NCBI GenBank assembly: GCA_031279395.1 | Contig: JAITIO010000035.1 | Span: forward strand, 1 to 5,079 | DNA: 5,079 nucleotides | DNA from: Puniceicoccales bacterium | Lineage (GTDB): Bacteria > Verrucomicrobiota > Verrucomicrobiia > Opitutales > JAIRKQ01 | Direction of reading: 5' to 3' | Part shown: positions 1 to 5,079 of the stretch, piece by piece | How positions within the stretch are numbered: position 1 is the stretch's first letter | Layout: each line of letters starts with the position of its first letter | Notes under the pieces: generated by a model | Told to the model about the DNA's origin: nothing | Database searches by the model: none | What the model saw: the letters and a program-made list of their open reading frames with translations, nothing else | Translations under genes and position numbers: made by a program

Positions 1-822
1 GTTTTTTCGAGACCCAAATTTGCAAATGGCCAGCCAGTCGATTCAATCGTCAAATATAGGCCACCAAAAAGCGATTAAGCTGCCTATGCCAGCGGAAAAC
101 CCGCACTGGGAGTTGGAGCCGGAAACACCCCTGCCATCATCGATGAAAATGCAAATGTACCAGCGGCCGTAGAAGCCGTGCTCGCAAGCAAAACTTTCGA
201 TAACGGTGTTATCTGTGCTTTCGAGCAATCCATCGTTGCCGCAGAAAACGTCTATGACGACGTGAGGAAAGAATTCGTAAAACAGGGAGCCTATATTTTA
301 CACAAAGAGGAGTCAGCGACGCTCGGAAAAATCATCATCAACTCATAGGGCCCCAACCCGGCAATCGTCGGATAGAGTGTCCAGGAGATTGAAGAATTGG
401 CCGGCCTCAGGATTCCCCCATCGACCCGCGTGCTTGTCAGCGAAGAAAAAGTCTACGATTCCAGTAATCCCTATGCCCCGGAAAAGTTATCCCTAATTCT
501 TTCCCTGTATGGCCCTCCGAATTTTGAACAGGCCGTGGAAATTGGACTACAGCTGGTTAGCATTGGAGGATTGGGCCACACGTCTGTCCTTCACACCGAC
601 GCAAACGATCATCGGCGCATCGACTATTTCGCCAGTAAAATGCTTACGAGTGGGTTACTAATCAATTTACCGGCTTCCCAGGGAGCCATCGGGTTCTCCA
701 ATGACGGCCTTACTCCGTCATTGATTCTCGGTTGCGGTTCATGGGGAGGAAATGCCTCCAGCGAAAATGTTGGAATTAAACACCTGCTCAATTATAAAAC
801 CATCGTCGGCAAAAAAGATTGA
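1..822 (+). pseudogene. adhE: Broken acetaldehyde dehydrogenase domain of an AdhE-type aldehyde-alcohol dehydrogenase (5' end outside window)
   Basis: In frame 1 from about base 79 the translation follows the CoA-acylating aldehyde dehydrogenase half of AdhE, which converts acetyl-CoA to acetaldehyde with NADH. Visible landmarks are ASGKPALGVGAGNTP, the catalytic-cysteine motif FDNGVICAFEQS (Cys codon 214-216), GHTSVLHTD, LPASQGAIG and GCGSWGGN followed by SENVGIKHLLN. The frame is broken by TAG at 346-348 and 373-375 and by an apparent one-base loss near 76-80, where a TAA falls inside what should read KAAYASGKP. Bases 1-60 match the family poorly and may hold a deletion. The product stops at TGA 820-822, just after the aldehyde domain, and no iron-dependent alcohol dehydrogenase domain follows in any recognisable form. 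It could therefore be a relic of full-length AdhE or of a stand-alone acylating enzyme. The longest intact piece opens at a TTG at 397 and lacks the catalytic cysteine. Its GC content, around half, is higher than in the genes to the right. Confidence 0.85.
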
Positions 823-1157
823 TATTTTTGTGGTCATTTCACTTGAAAATGGCATTTGACCATGGTCACATAGAGATGTGCTATGTGGAAAACTTTAGGA
901 AGAGAATCTGGCACCCCAAGAGCCATAGAGTGAAGGAGATAAACAAAATATGGCATTGGCATATGGATAGTGTTTGCGTGGAGAAGATTGCTAAAAAAAG
1001 AACAGACACCTTTTTCCATGCATCACTTTCCAGCAAATTTTAGCAGATGGCTGAGAATATAAGCCTATATTGCTTTATGCATGGTATGCTATGAGGTGTT
1101 AGATTCAATATTTATTTTTGCCATTGAAAAATCGAACTACCCTATTAGCTTCCCTCC
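823..1157. other. Intergenic stretch with no recognisable gene
   Basis: These 335 bases separate the adhE relic from the AsmA-like gene. Short open frames exist on both strands (plus 819-1043, minus 834-1019), but neither has a recognisable domain, a good ribosome binding site or a family resemblance. In the plus frame starting near 819 a few residues (KR, then LW, F, K and G) loosely recall the linker after the AdhE aldehyde domain, too weakly to call. No tRNA fold was seen. The stretch probably holds eroded gene remains plus the upstream region of the gene at 1158, but I could not pick a convincing -35/-10 pair. Confidence 0.5.
857..868. repeat. Perfect 12-bp palindrome TGACCATGGTCA
   Basis: The twelve bases read identically on both strands and the symmetry does not extend outward. 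The site lies 35 bases past the end of the adhE relic and about 290 bases before the next gene. A dimeric repressor could bind such a site, but nothing here links it to a promoter, and a 12-bp palindrome can arise by chance. Confidence 0.3.
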
Positions 1158-2006
1158 ATGATTAAATTCTTCACCATGTTGACATTATATCCTATCAAAT
1201 GGACAATAAAGTTTATTTTGAAACTGGTAGTCGTGGTTGCTATTTTCATATGCCTAATTCTTTCAGTTGGGAACTTTTGGATTCCAACGGTACTGGAAAG
1301 TATCCTAACGAACGTGTCTGGATTTAAAACTTCGGTTGGAAAATCTAATGGTTCAATTTTTCGAGGGCGCTTTGATTTGAAGGATTTAAAAATGCAAAAC
1401 CCGGACTCATTGTTTCATTCAAAGGATTTTATCTCCATAAATAACATCGTTACCGATGTCAATGTATCGAGCCTGTGGAAAGGCACGATTGTTGTCGAGG
1501 AAATAATCCTGGATATCGGTGATTTGACAGTGGTAACTAATGGAGAAGGGGAAAATAATTATACTGTCCTGGTCAAAAATTTTGAGCAAGGAGGTCGAAC
1601 GACAAAAAAAGAAGCATCAAAAACGGCAGATACCGATAAACATAGCTCCAAAAAATCAGTTCTGATAAAAAATTTAACCCTATCTATTTCAACGATTCAT
1701 GTCGTTGATGAATGTAAAAATTTATCGAGAGAGTATAAAATCGACTACCACAAGGAATTTCATGACGTCACTGACTTTGCAAAAATCGAAAAACAATTGA
1801 TCGGTGATCTTGGAAAATTTGGCATATCCGTCATGATAGATTCCATAATTTCATCAATTCCAGTGGTTCCCTCCATTGCAACCGACGGAATCATTAAAAT
1901 GAAAGACATTTCTCTAGATGCTGCAACTAAAACGAAAGATCTCGCAGGGAAAATTGGCACTAATATTAGCAATGGGATAAAACACCTAATAAAAAAGGAC
2001 AAATAA
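1158..2006 (+). CDS. AsmA-like membrane-anchored protein (hypothetical)
   Basis: This 282-residue protein has a short basic N-terminus and one strong membrane segment at about residues 20-42 (KFILKLVVVVAIFICLIL), so most of the chain should lie outside the cytoplasmic membrane, in the periplasm. Residues about 45-135 follow the AsmA/DUF748 pattern: a 'vtGF.tsvg..nGsifrG.fdlkdlkmqNPdsl' stretch, then a 'ISINNIVTDVNVSSLWKGTIVVEEIILDI' type region and GENNYTVL. Residues 143-165 are lysine-rich and polar, probably a linker. A second beta-rich part starts at about 166 and the last 60 residues look helical. AsmA-family proteins are linked to lipid transport and outer-membrane homeostasis. They are usually much longer, so this is a short member and its exact role is unknown. 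The ATG at 1158 has no Shine-Dalgarno sequence; a second ATG at codon 7 (1176) is possible. The gene converges on atpH with one base between stop codons and has no evident functional link to it. Confidence 0.72.
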   Translation: MIKFFTMLTLYPIKWTIKFILKLVVVVAIFICLILSVGNFWIPTVLESILTNVSGFKTSVGKSNGSIFRGRFDLKDLKMQNPDSLFHSKDFISINNIVTDVNVSSLWKGTIVVEEIILDIGDLTVVTNGEGENNYTVLVKNFEQGGRTTKKEASKTADTDKHSSKKSVLIKNLTLSISTIHVVDECKNLSREYKIDYHKEFHDVTDFAKIEKQLIGDLGKFGISVMIDSIISSIPVVPSIATDGIIKMKDISLDAATKTKDLAGKIGTNISNGIKHLIKKDK

Positions 2007-2031
2007 ATTACTTTGTCCCAATAGATTTTTT
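1991..2031. terminator. Shared bidirectional intrinsic terminator of the atp operon and the AsmA-like gene
   Basis: Bases 1997-2003 (GGACAAA) pair perfectly with 2012-2018 (TTTGTCC), giving a 7-bp stem with an 8-base loop (2004-2011) that contains both stop codons. Read on the minus strand, the hairpin is followed at once by six T (1996-1991), the classic Rho-independent form, so this should end the atp transcript right at atpH. On the plus strand a six-T run follows about seven bases later (2026-2031), a weaker fit. The left stem arm lies inside the AsmA-like gene and the right arm inside atpH. Confidence 0.65.
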
Positions 2032-2412
2032 GTAGGCGTTTAGAACTCCAGCAATGGAGTTTTCGAAGACTAGATCTGAGATGAATATGCGAATTCCAGC
2101 AATAAGATCATCGGAACTTTCGACAAAAACGGATAACCTTTTCCCTAAAATTTTTTCAAAATGAGACCGTAGGGTTTCTATGCTAGAACTAGATAGAGTG
2201 CCGCAATGTTCAATTTTCATCGATGTTTGAGTGACAAATTTTTCAATGGCGGCCAAGTATGCACATAGTATGGATCTTAGTTCCCTTCCCTCATAAATTT
2301 CCTTCAAAACCGCAATTATACCACACACTCTCTCGGTGTCCAACGACGAATCCTTTCCTAAAGAGAGCTTGGCTAATTTGGCCACCAATAACTGTAATCT
2401 ATGATTTTTCAT
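2008..2412 (-). CDS. atpH: F1Fo ATP synthase subunit delta (short form)
   Basis: Subunit delta sits on top of the alpha3beta3 head and ties it to the b stalk, keeping the head from turning with the rotor. The protein has 134 residues, against about 175-180 in E. coli. Its C-terminal part is typical: IEHCGTLSSSSIETLRSHF matches the E. coli 'a..LT..Q...i...' region, then the KRLSVFVE strand, 'DDLIAGIRIFISDLVFENS' matching the conserved 'GviIr.GD.viDgS', and IAGVL. The shortfall is in the N-terminal helical domain, which normally binds alpha; only about 65 residues precede the C-terminal part. Short delta subunits are, to my memory, usual in Opitutae-type bacteria, so this is probably not damage. 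The ATG overlaps the atpF stop codon as ATGA (2412-2409), so translation is likely coupled. It stops at TAA inside a terminator hairpin, and no atpA follows. Confidence 0.88.
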   Translation of the reverse strand: MKNHRLQLLVAKLAKLSLGKDSSLDTERVCGIIAVLKEIYEGRELRSILCAYLAAIEKFVTQTSMKIEHCGTLSSSSIETLRSHFEKILGKRLSVFVESSDDLIAGIRIFISDLVFENSIAGVLNAYKKSIGTK

Positions 2413-2930
2413 CGCAAATTTTCCAGCATCAGCGCTTTCTCAGCCGATAGAAGGTATTTGTTTCTTTCCTCGGCAGTCAATTGTGCAGATAGCACGCTTT
2501 GAGAAATATCGACCACAAGTGTTCCGATTTCCGATTTGGCATCTTGGAGCATTTTATCGTGTTGCAGGGCAATTTCCTTCTTGGCACTGGATATCATATT
2601 ATCTGTCAACTTGCGAGATTTCATCTTTTCTTGCTCCAAAAGGATTTTAGCATTACCTCTTGCTGACTGAATGATTTCCTCCGCTTCCTTCTTTACGGAC
2701 GCAATTCTTTCGCTACGTGAATTTTCAAAGGCGGAGACTTCTCTTTGCATTTTATCGGCATAGGCCAGCCCAGATTCTATTTTTTCACGCCTTTCGGCCA
2801 TTACGTTGATGACGCTTTTGAAACCAAATTTATATAGTAAAAAGGTTACGAGCAAAAAATTCAGCGACTGGATGAGCAATAGATGCCAATCGACACCAAA
2901 TTTATTCAAAAGACTACCAACATCAACCAT
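2409..2930 (-). CDS. atpF: F1Fo ATP synthase subunit b
   Basis: Subunit b forms the peripheral stalk, normally as a dimer, anchored in the membrane beside subunit a and reaching up to delta. The protein has 173 residues. It starts with FGVDWHLLLIQSLNFLLVTF, giving one membrane segment at about residues 16-35 preceded by a short amphipathic stretch, then the LLYKFGFKSV turn. 'ERREKIESGLAYADK' opens a long charged helix that runs to the C-terminus with many Lys, Glu and Gln and few helix breakers, as expected for a stalk coiled coil. Length is normal for the family. The ATG at 2930 has no clear Shine-Dalgarno sequence; the 62 bases between atpE and atpF hold a doubled ATGTGATT. It ends in TGA, overlapping the atpH start by four bases. 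Confidence 0.93.
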   Translation of the reverse strand: MVDVGSLLNKFGVDWHLLLIQSLNFLLVTFLLYKFGFKSVINVMAERREKIESGLAYADKMQREVSAFENSRSERIASVKKEAEEIIQSARGNAKILLEQEKMKSRKLTDNMISSAKKEIALQHDKMLQDAKSEIGTLVVDISQSVLSAQLTAEERNKYLLSAEKALMLENLR

Positions 2931-2992
2931 AACTAATAATCACATAATCACATCAAGCCACTATTCATGGAATAACCAAAGAAAATTAGGCA
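2931..2992 (-). promoter_or_regulatory. atpE-atpF spacer with tandem ATGTGATT (two start-stop codons)
   Basis: On the minus strand, just upstream of the atpF ATG, the octamer ATGTGATT occurs twice in tandem (2953-2946 and 2945-2938). Each copy contains ATG directly followed by TGA, a minimal start-stop unit. No good ribosome binding site for atpF is visible here. The unit could lower or tune entry of ribosomes at atpF relative to the abundantly needed c subunit, but this is speculation and the repeat is short. Confidence 0.3.
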
Positions 2993-3211
2993 CTATGAAA
3001 AAAACAATGCATAGAATGCAATAGCTTCCGCCAAGGCCATGCCAAGAATGGATTGCACTAAAATTTTACCAGAGGCACCCGGATTTCGTCCTACCACATC
3101 AACGGCCTTTGTCCCGATACAGGTGACTCCTATGGCTGCAGTGGCGCAACCGAAAGCTTGGACTAATCCTTTGGCGATATCACCGGTCAATTCAGCTATT
3201 ATATTCAACAT
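2993..3211 (-). CDS. atpE: F1Fo ATP synthase subunit c
   Basis: Subunit c forms the rotating membrane ring that carries ions past subunit a. The protein has 72 residues and two membrane helices joined by the polar loop GRNPGAS (Arg42-Asn43-Pro44), the counterpart of the E. coli RQP loop. The ion-binding carboxylate is Glu62 in ALAEAIAFYAL. The residue after Glu62 is Ala rather than Ser/Thr, and the helix-1 position that is Gln32 in the Na+-type Ilyobacter enzyme is Val here, so proton coupling is more likely than sodium. The usual alternating glycines of helix 1 are largely replaced: counting by two they read Cys22, Thr24, Ala26, Gly28, Thr30. A purine-rich AAGAAAGGG lies a few bases before the ATG at 3211, the clearest Shine-Dalgarno sequence in the operon, fitting the high copy number of c. 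The gene ends in TAG, 21 bases after the atpB stop codon. Confidence 0.94.
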   Translation of the reverse strand: MLNIIAELTGDIAKGLVQAFGCATAAIGVTCIGTKAVDVVGRNPGASGKILVQSILGMALAEAIAFYALFFS

Positions 3212-3216
3212 ATTTT

Positions 3217-3225
3217 CCCTTTCTT
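3217..3225 (-). promoter_or_regulatory. Ribosome binding site of atpE
   Basis: Read on the minus strand this is AAGAAAGGG, ending about five bases before the atpE ATG at 3211. It is the strongest Shine-Dalgarno-like sequence among the four atp genes and lies in the short gap after atpB, which fits a need for many c subunits per complex. Confidence 0.55.
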
Positions 3226-3232
3226 AAAAATT

Positions 3233-4135
3233 TCATCCATGGGCGTGATCTTCTTGGTTGCACACTAGCCCAATGTAAACAGATGCCAATAGTGTAAAAA
3301 CAAAAGATTGTATAATTGCAACAAGAAATTCTAAAAAGTAAAATGGCAATGGAATTAGGTAAGCTATATAATTTACAATCGGTATGTTTTTCAAAACATT
3401 GGGAAAACCATACATGTTGTGCAATAAGTTTTCACCACCAAAAGTGTTTCCAAATAGCCTGAAAGACAGTGAAACAATTCTGCAGAGAATTGAAATACAT
3501 TCCACCAGTCCAACGGCTAAAAAGAGAACACATAGTCCACCATATATTGCCGATGAAATCTCGAATTTTTCAGCCTTGTTTCCGAAAATTTCGAAACATA
3601 CACCTTTCACACCGGCACATCGGATACCAAAATATCCCCATGCAAAAAAAGACACCAGTGCCAGAGCCAAGGTTGTATTTAAATCAGAATTTGCGGGCCT
3701 AAAAAATGGAATAAACTCACCGTCTACATTGATTCCCACGCTTCCAATGCCGGGCAATAGACCACATACATTTTGTAGTAGAATGAAAAAGAAAATGCCG
3801 AGCAAATATGGAAAAACCATCCGGAACGCTTTATTTCCTATGATTGGTTCGATAATTCCATGTAATCCTCCGATGACAGACTCTATTATCGCCTGTCCGA
3901 TGGATGGGATGATTTTTATTCCTCCTCGTAGGGCAAATCTCACCAAAAAAATTATTAGCATTGAAATTATCCATGTAAGGATAACGGAGTCCGTTATGAC
4001 GAATTTACCAATTGAAAATACTGCCGTCGATGAAGAACAAACACCTTCCCCATGGCCCGCACAATATGCCATATTTGGCAATAGCACAAAACCTGTGAGG
4101 AACAATGCCAATCTGGCAAAACAACTTTTCAACAT
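3233..4135 (-). CDS. atpB: F1Fo ATP synthase subunit a
   Basis: Subunit a provides the two half-channels through which ions reach and leave the c ring. Counted from the ATG at 4135 the protein has 300 residues. The signature SLSFRLFGNTFGGE carries the essential arginine (Arg226, E. coli Arg210) and Glu235 (E. coli Glu219). Gln276 in IIQSF matches E. coli Gln252, and Glu269 stands where E. coli has His245. ANSDLNTTLALALVSFFAW is another family motif. Several hydrophobic helices are visible between about 50 and 290. The first 27 residues look like a signal peptide (basic start, LALFLTGFVLL core, small residues near AYCA), so the N-terminus may be exported and cleaved. I chose the ATG because GGTGA lies five bases upstream; a GTG at 4144 would add three residues and has no ribosome binding site. 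It is the first gene of the operon, and no atpI is seen before it. Confidence 0.93.
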   Translation of the reverse strand: MLKSCFARLALFLTGFVLLPNMAYCAGHGEGVCSSSTAVFSIGKFVITDSVILTWIISMLIIFLVRFALRGGIKIIPSIGQAIIESVIGGLHGIIEPIIGNKAFRMVFPYLLGIFFFILLQNVCGLLPGIGSVGINVDGEFIPFFRPANSDLNTTLALALVSFFAWGYFGIRCAGVKGVCFEIFGNKAEKFEISSAIYGGLCVLFLAVGLVECISILCRIVSLSFRLFGNTFGGENLLHNMYGFPNVLKNIPIVNYIAYLIPLPFYFLEFLVAIIQSFVFTLLASVYIGLVCNQEDHAHG

Positions 4136-4344
4136 TCTAATCACCGATAACCAATATCACCCCTACGAAAAACATTTTTCCCAAAATTGCAATCCAATAT
4201 GGGCTTTCAGTTCAAATATAATTAAGGTACGTCCACCGTTCATTTAACATGTCTTTATGCCCCCAGGTTTAGGGCAAAAGAGCATCGACATGTCGAAAAA
4301 AGAACAGAAGCAGTTCGCACACACTGTGAACTTGATGGGAGAAG
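4136..4344 (-). promoter_or_regulatory. Leader and spacer upstream of atpB; promoter presumed but not resolved
   Basis: Transcription of the atp operon must start in or beyond this stretch on the minus strand. It is AT-rich close to atpB, and TTGAAC near 4215 followed 17 bases later by TTGCAA is the least poor promoter pair I can see, which is weak. The best ribosome binding site for atpB is GGTGA at about 4145-4141. A 26-codon open frame starting with ATG near 4243 (MNGGRTLIIFELK...) has no known relative and no clear Shine-Dalgarno sequence. I see no atpI or other gene. Confidence 0.3.
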
Positions 4345-4560
4345 AAACATTTGGAGGGATACGGCCCTATTTCCTAAAATCGCTAGAAAAACCCAAAGGA
4401 ACAATCGCAGGGAAATTGATGGGATAGTTCTCATATCCTCCCAATGGGTTAAGGTGGCGACCTGCCAAAGGAATATGGTCCGTATAGGATGTTCTACAGC
4501 CGTTTCACCCGATGAGGCCAAGAAGGAGTGTTTGCCAAAATTTTGCAGAAGCTAGCCAGG
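4345..4560 (+). pseudogene. IS5-type (DUF4096-like) transposase N-terminal relic
   Basis: Three plus-strand frames read in succession rebuild the N-terminal domain of an IS5-family transposase. They are FGGIRPYF (from 4350), then FPKIARKTQRNNRREIDGIVLI (4370-4435), then, after a WR at 4455-4459, DLPKEYGPYRMFYSRFTR-stop-GQEGVFAKILQKLA (4459-4557). This follows the family pattern 'W..I.P.lP....r.rrnnRr.ldgIl.il.tG..WRDLP..yGp..t.y.rf.rW...GvwekilqaL'. The TGA at 4513-4515 replaces the conserved Trp. At least two frameshifts and one stop make it non-functional. A possible continuation to about 4615 (DDCNYTICV, then His where the first catalytic Asp would be) is weak. No DDE catalytic core or terminal inverted repeats are seen, so only the front of an insertion sequence survives. 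Confidence 0.7.
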
Positions 4561-4585
4561 TGAAAAGCGAAGGACGACTGTAATT

Positions 4586-4598
4586 ACACAATTTGTGT
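4586..4598. repeat. Inverted repeat ACACAA-T-TTGTGT
   Basis: Two perfect 6-base arms flank a single base, about 20 bases beyond the end of the interrupted coiled-coil gene and just after the transposase relic. The one-base spacer does not allow a good RNA hairpin, and no T-tract follows on the minus strand, so it is not called a terminator. It may be chance or a binding site. Confidence 0.2.
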
Positions 4599-4615
4599 GC
4601 ATACGCTCCTGGTAA

Positions 4616-5061
4616 CTAACACTCCCTAATAAGGTCTAAACATTTTTTCCATTCATCAAGCGCTATCTTGACTCTTGCATAGTCATCTGCAAATTGAGGA
4701 TCATTGATTAAATTTTGTAAATAGTTCCACTGGACAAGGAAGTCGGAGGTGTGAGAGTTTTGAATAATTTCATCGGTTAATTGAAAAATTCTATAGGTTG
4801 CAAAATTAAGCATTGTCGTGATATTATTGGCTTCCACCGCGGCAATCTCATCAACAACTGCTTGTCGTCTTACCTGAGGCTCTCATCTTCTACGTGATCC
4901 ATCGCGTCAAAAACCGCTTGCTTTTTTGCCTCAAGCACCTACAATCTATTCACTTGCCTGAGCAACTCGTTGTTTGCTCGTAGCAACTCATTGTTTTCTT
5001 GTAGCAATCGCTGGGTCTCAATGTTTTCTTTTTTCGCCGCTATGAGCCTCTGTTTTTCCAC
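4616..5061 (-). pseudogene. Interrupted coiled-coil protein gene, unknown function
   Basis: Two minus-strand pieces appear to be one broken gene of about 148 codons. The first begins at a GTG at 5061, six bases after GGAGGA (5073-5068), and encodes a Leu/Asn heptad pattern, QRLLQENNELLRANNELLRQ, typical of a parallel coiled coil. It stops at TAG 4941-4939 (codon 41). Sense continues as VLEAKKQAVFDAMDHVEDESLR up to TAA 4872-4870. The rest is in another frame: QVRRQAVVDEIAAVEANN and then about 65 residues ending WKKCLDLIREC at 4616. A GTG at 4837 would allow a 73-residue product by itself. KKQAVFDAMDHVE and RRQAVVDEIAAVE look like a repeat 56 bases apart, one base short of a whole number of codons, which supports a one-base deletion in between. 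The upstream frame is open to the window edge, so the gene may begin earlier. I do not recognise the family. Confidence 0.55.
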
Positions 5062-5079
5062 TTCGGCTCCTCCGGTTAT

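Noticed and set aside
43..228. Open frame on the minus strand within the adhE relic
   Set aside because: The opposite strand has clear dehydrogenase homology over the same bases, so this is a shadow.
819..1043. A 74-codon plus-strand open frame following the adhE relic, possibly the AdhE linker
   Set aside because: Only a few scattered residues resemble the linker and no alcohol dehydrogenase metal-binding motif follows; composition and start context do not support a gene.
2993..3211. Sodium-coupled c ring
   Set aside because: The Na+-type Gln in helix 1 is Val here and the residue after Glu62 is Ala rather than Ser or Thr, so the typical sodium ligands are missing.
3384..4247. A 287-codon open frame on the plus strand opposite atpB
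   Set aside because: It lies antisense to a fully conserved subunit a, is rich in Pro, Lys, Ile and Asn with no recognisable domain, and is explained as a shadow of atpB codon usage.
4255..4521. An 88-codon open frame on the minus strand
   Set aside because: It is antisense to the transposase relic, whose family motifs are readable on the plus strand; the minus reading has no recognisable features.
346..4941. Three in-frame TAG codons (346-348, 373-375, and 4941-4939 on the minus strand), at least two at places where Gln would fit, suggesting UAG recoded as glutamine
   Set aside because: atpE ends with TAG exactly where c subunits normally end, so TAG is used as a stop here. The same relics also carry frameshifts, and a TAA in the coiled-coil gene, which recoding would not explain. 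C-to-T decay of CAG codons is simpler.
4938..5000. Short direct repeats AACAATGAGTTGCTACGA / AACAACGAGTTGCTCAGG, considered as a CRISPR-like or regulatory repeat
   Set aside because: They are 21 bases apart and encode consecutive heptads (ENNELLR, ANNELLR) of a coiled coil, so they are protein-coding repeats.

Overview
The window carries the front half of an F-type ATP synthase operon on the minus strand: atpB (a), atpE (c), atpF (b) and atpH (delta). A convergent plus-strand gene for an AsmA-like membrane-anchored protein ends one base from atpH. Broken sequence lies on both sides. At the left is an acetaldehyde dehydrogenase (AdhE-type) relic. At the right are an IS5-type transposase relic and an interrupted coiled-coil gene. 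No RNA gene or CRISPR array was seen.

Organism: a bacterium. The style of the b, c and delta subunits (the GRNPGAS loop of c, a short delta of 134 residues, a signal-like N-terminus on a) and the neighbouring AsmA-like protein suggest Verrucomicrobiota, perhaps Opitutales. This rests on remembered family resemblance, not a search. Three relics in 5 kb, with AT-leaning intact genes, fit a genome under relaxed selection, such as a host-associated lineage; that is inference.

Layout: 1-822 adhE-like relic, clearly richer in GC than its neighbours; 823-1157 no recognisable gene; 1158-2006 AsmA-like gene (+); about 1991-2031 shared terminator hairpin; 2008-4135 atpH, atpF, atpE, atpB (transcribed in the order atpB-atpE-atpF-atpH); 4136-4344 leader and spacer; 4345-4560 or slightly further, transposase relic (+); 4616-5061 interrupted coiled-coil gene (-).

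The four ATP synthase genes give the complete membrane sector (a, b, c) plus the delta stalk subunit. The genes for alpha, gamma, beta and epsilon, which usually follow atpH, are absent: a hairpin with a T-tract sits at the end of atpH and an opposing gene follows. The catalytic F1 subunits must therefore be encoded elsewhere if the enzyme works. I found no convincing undescribed system. The best leads are the operon break, the unusual first helix of the c subunit, and the start-stop elements in front of atpF.
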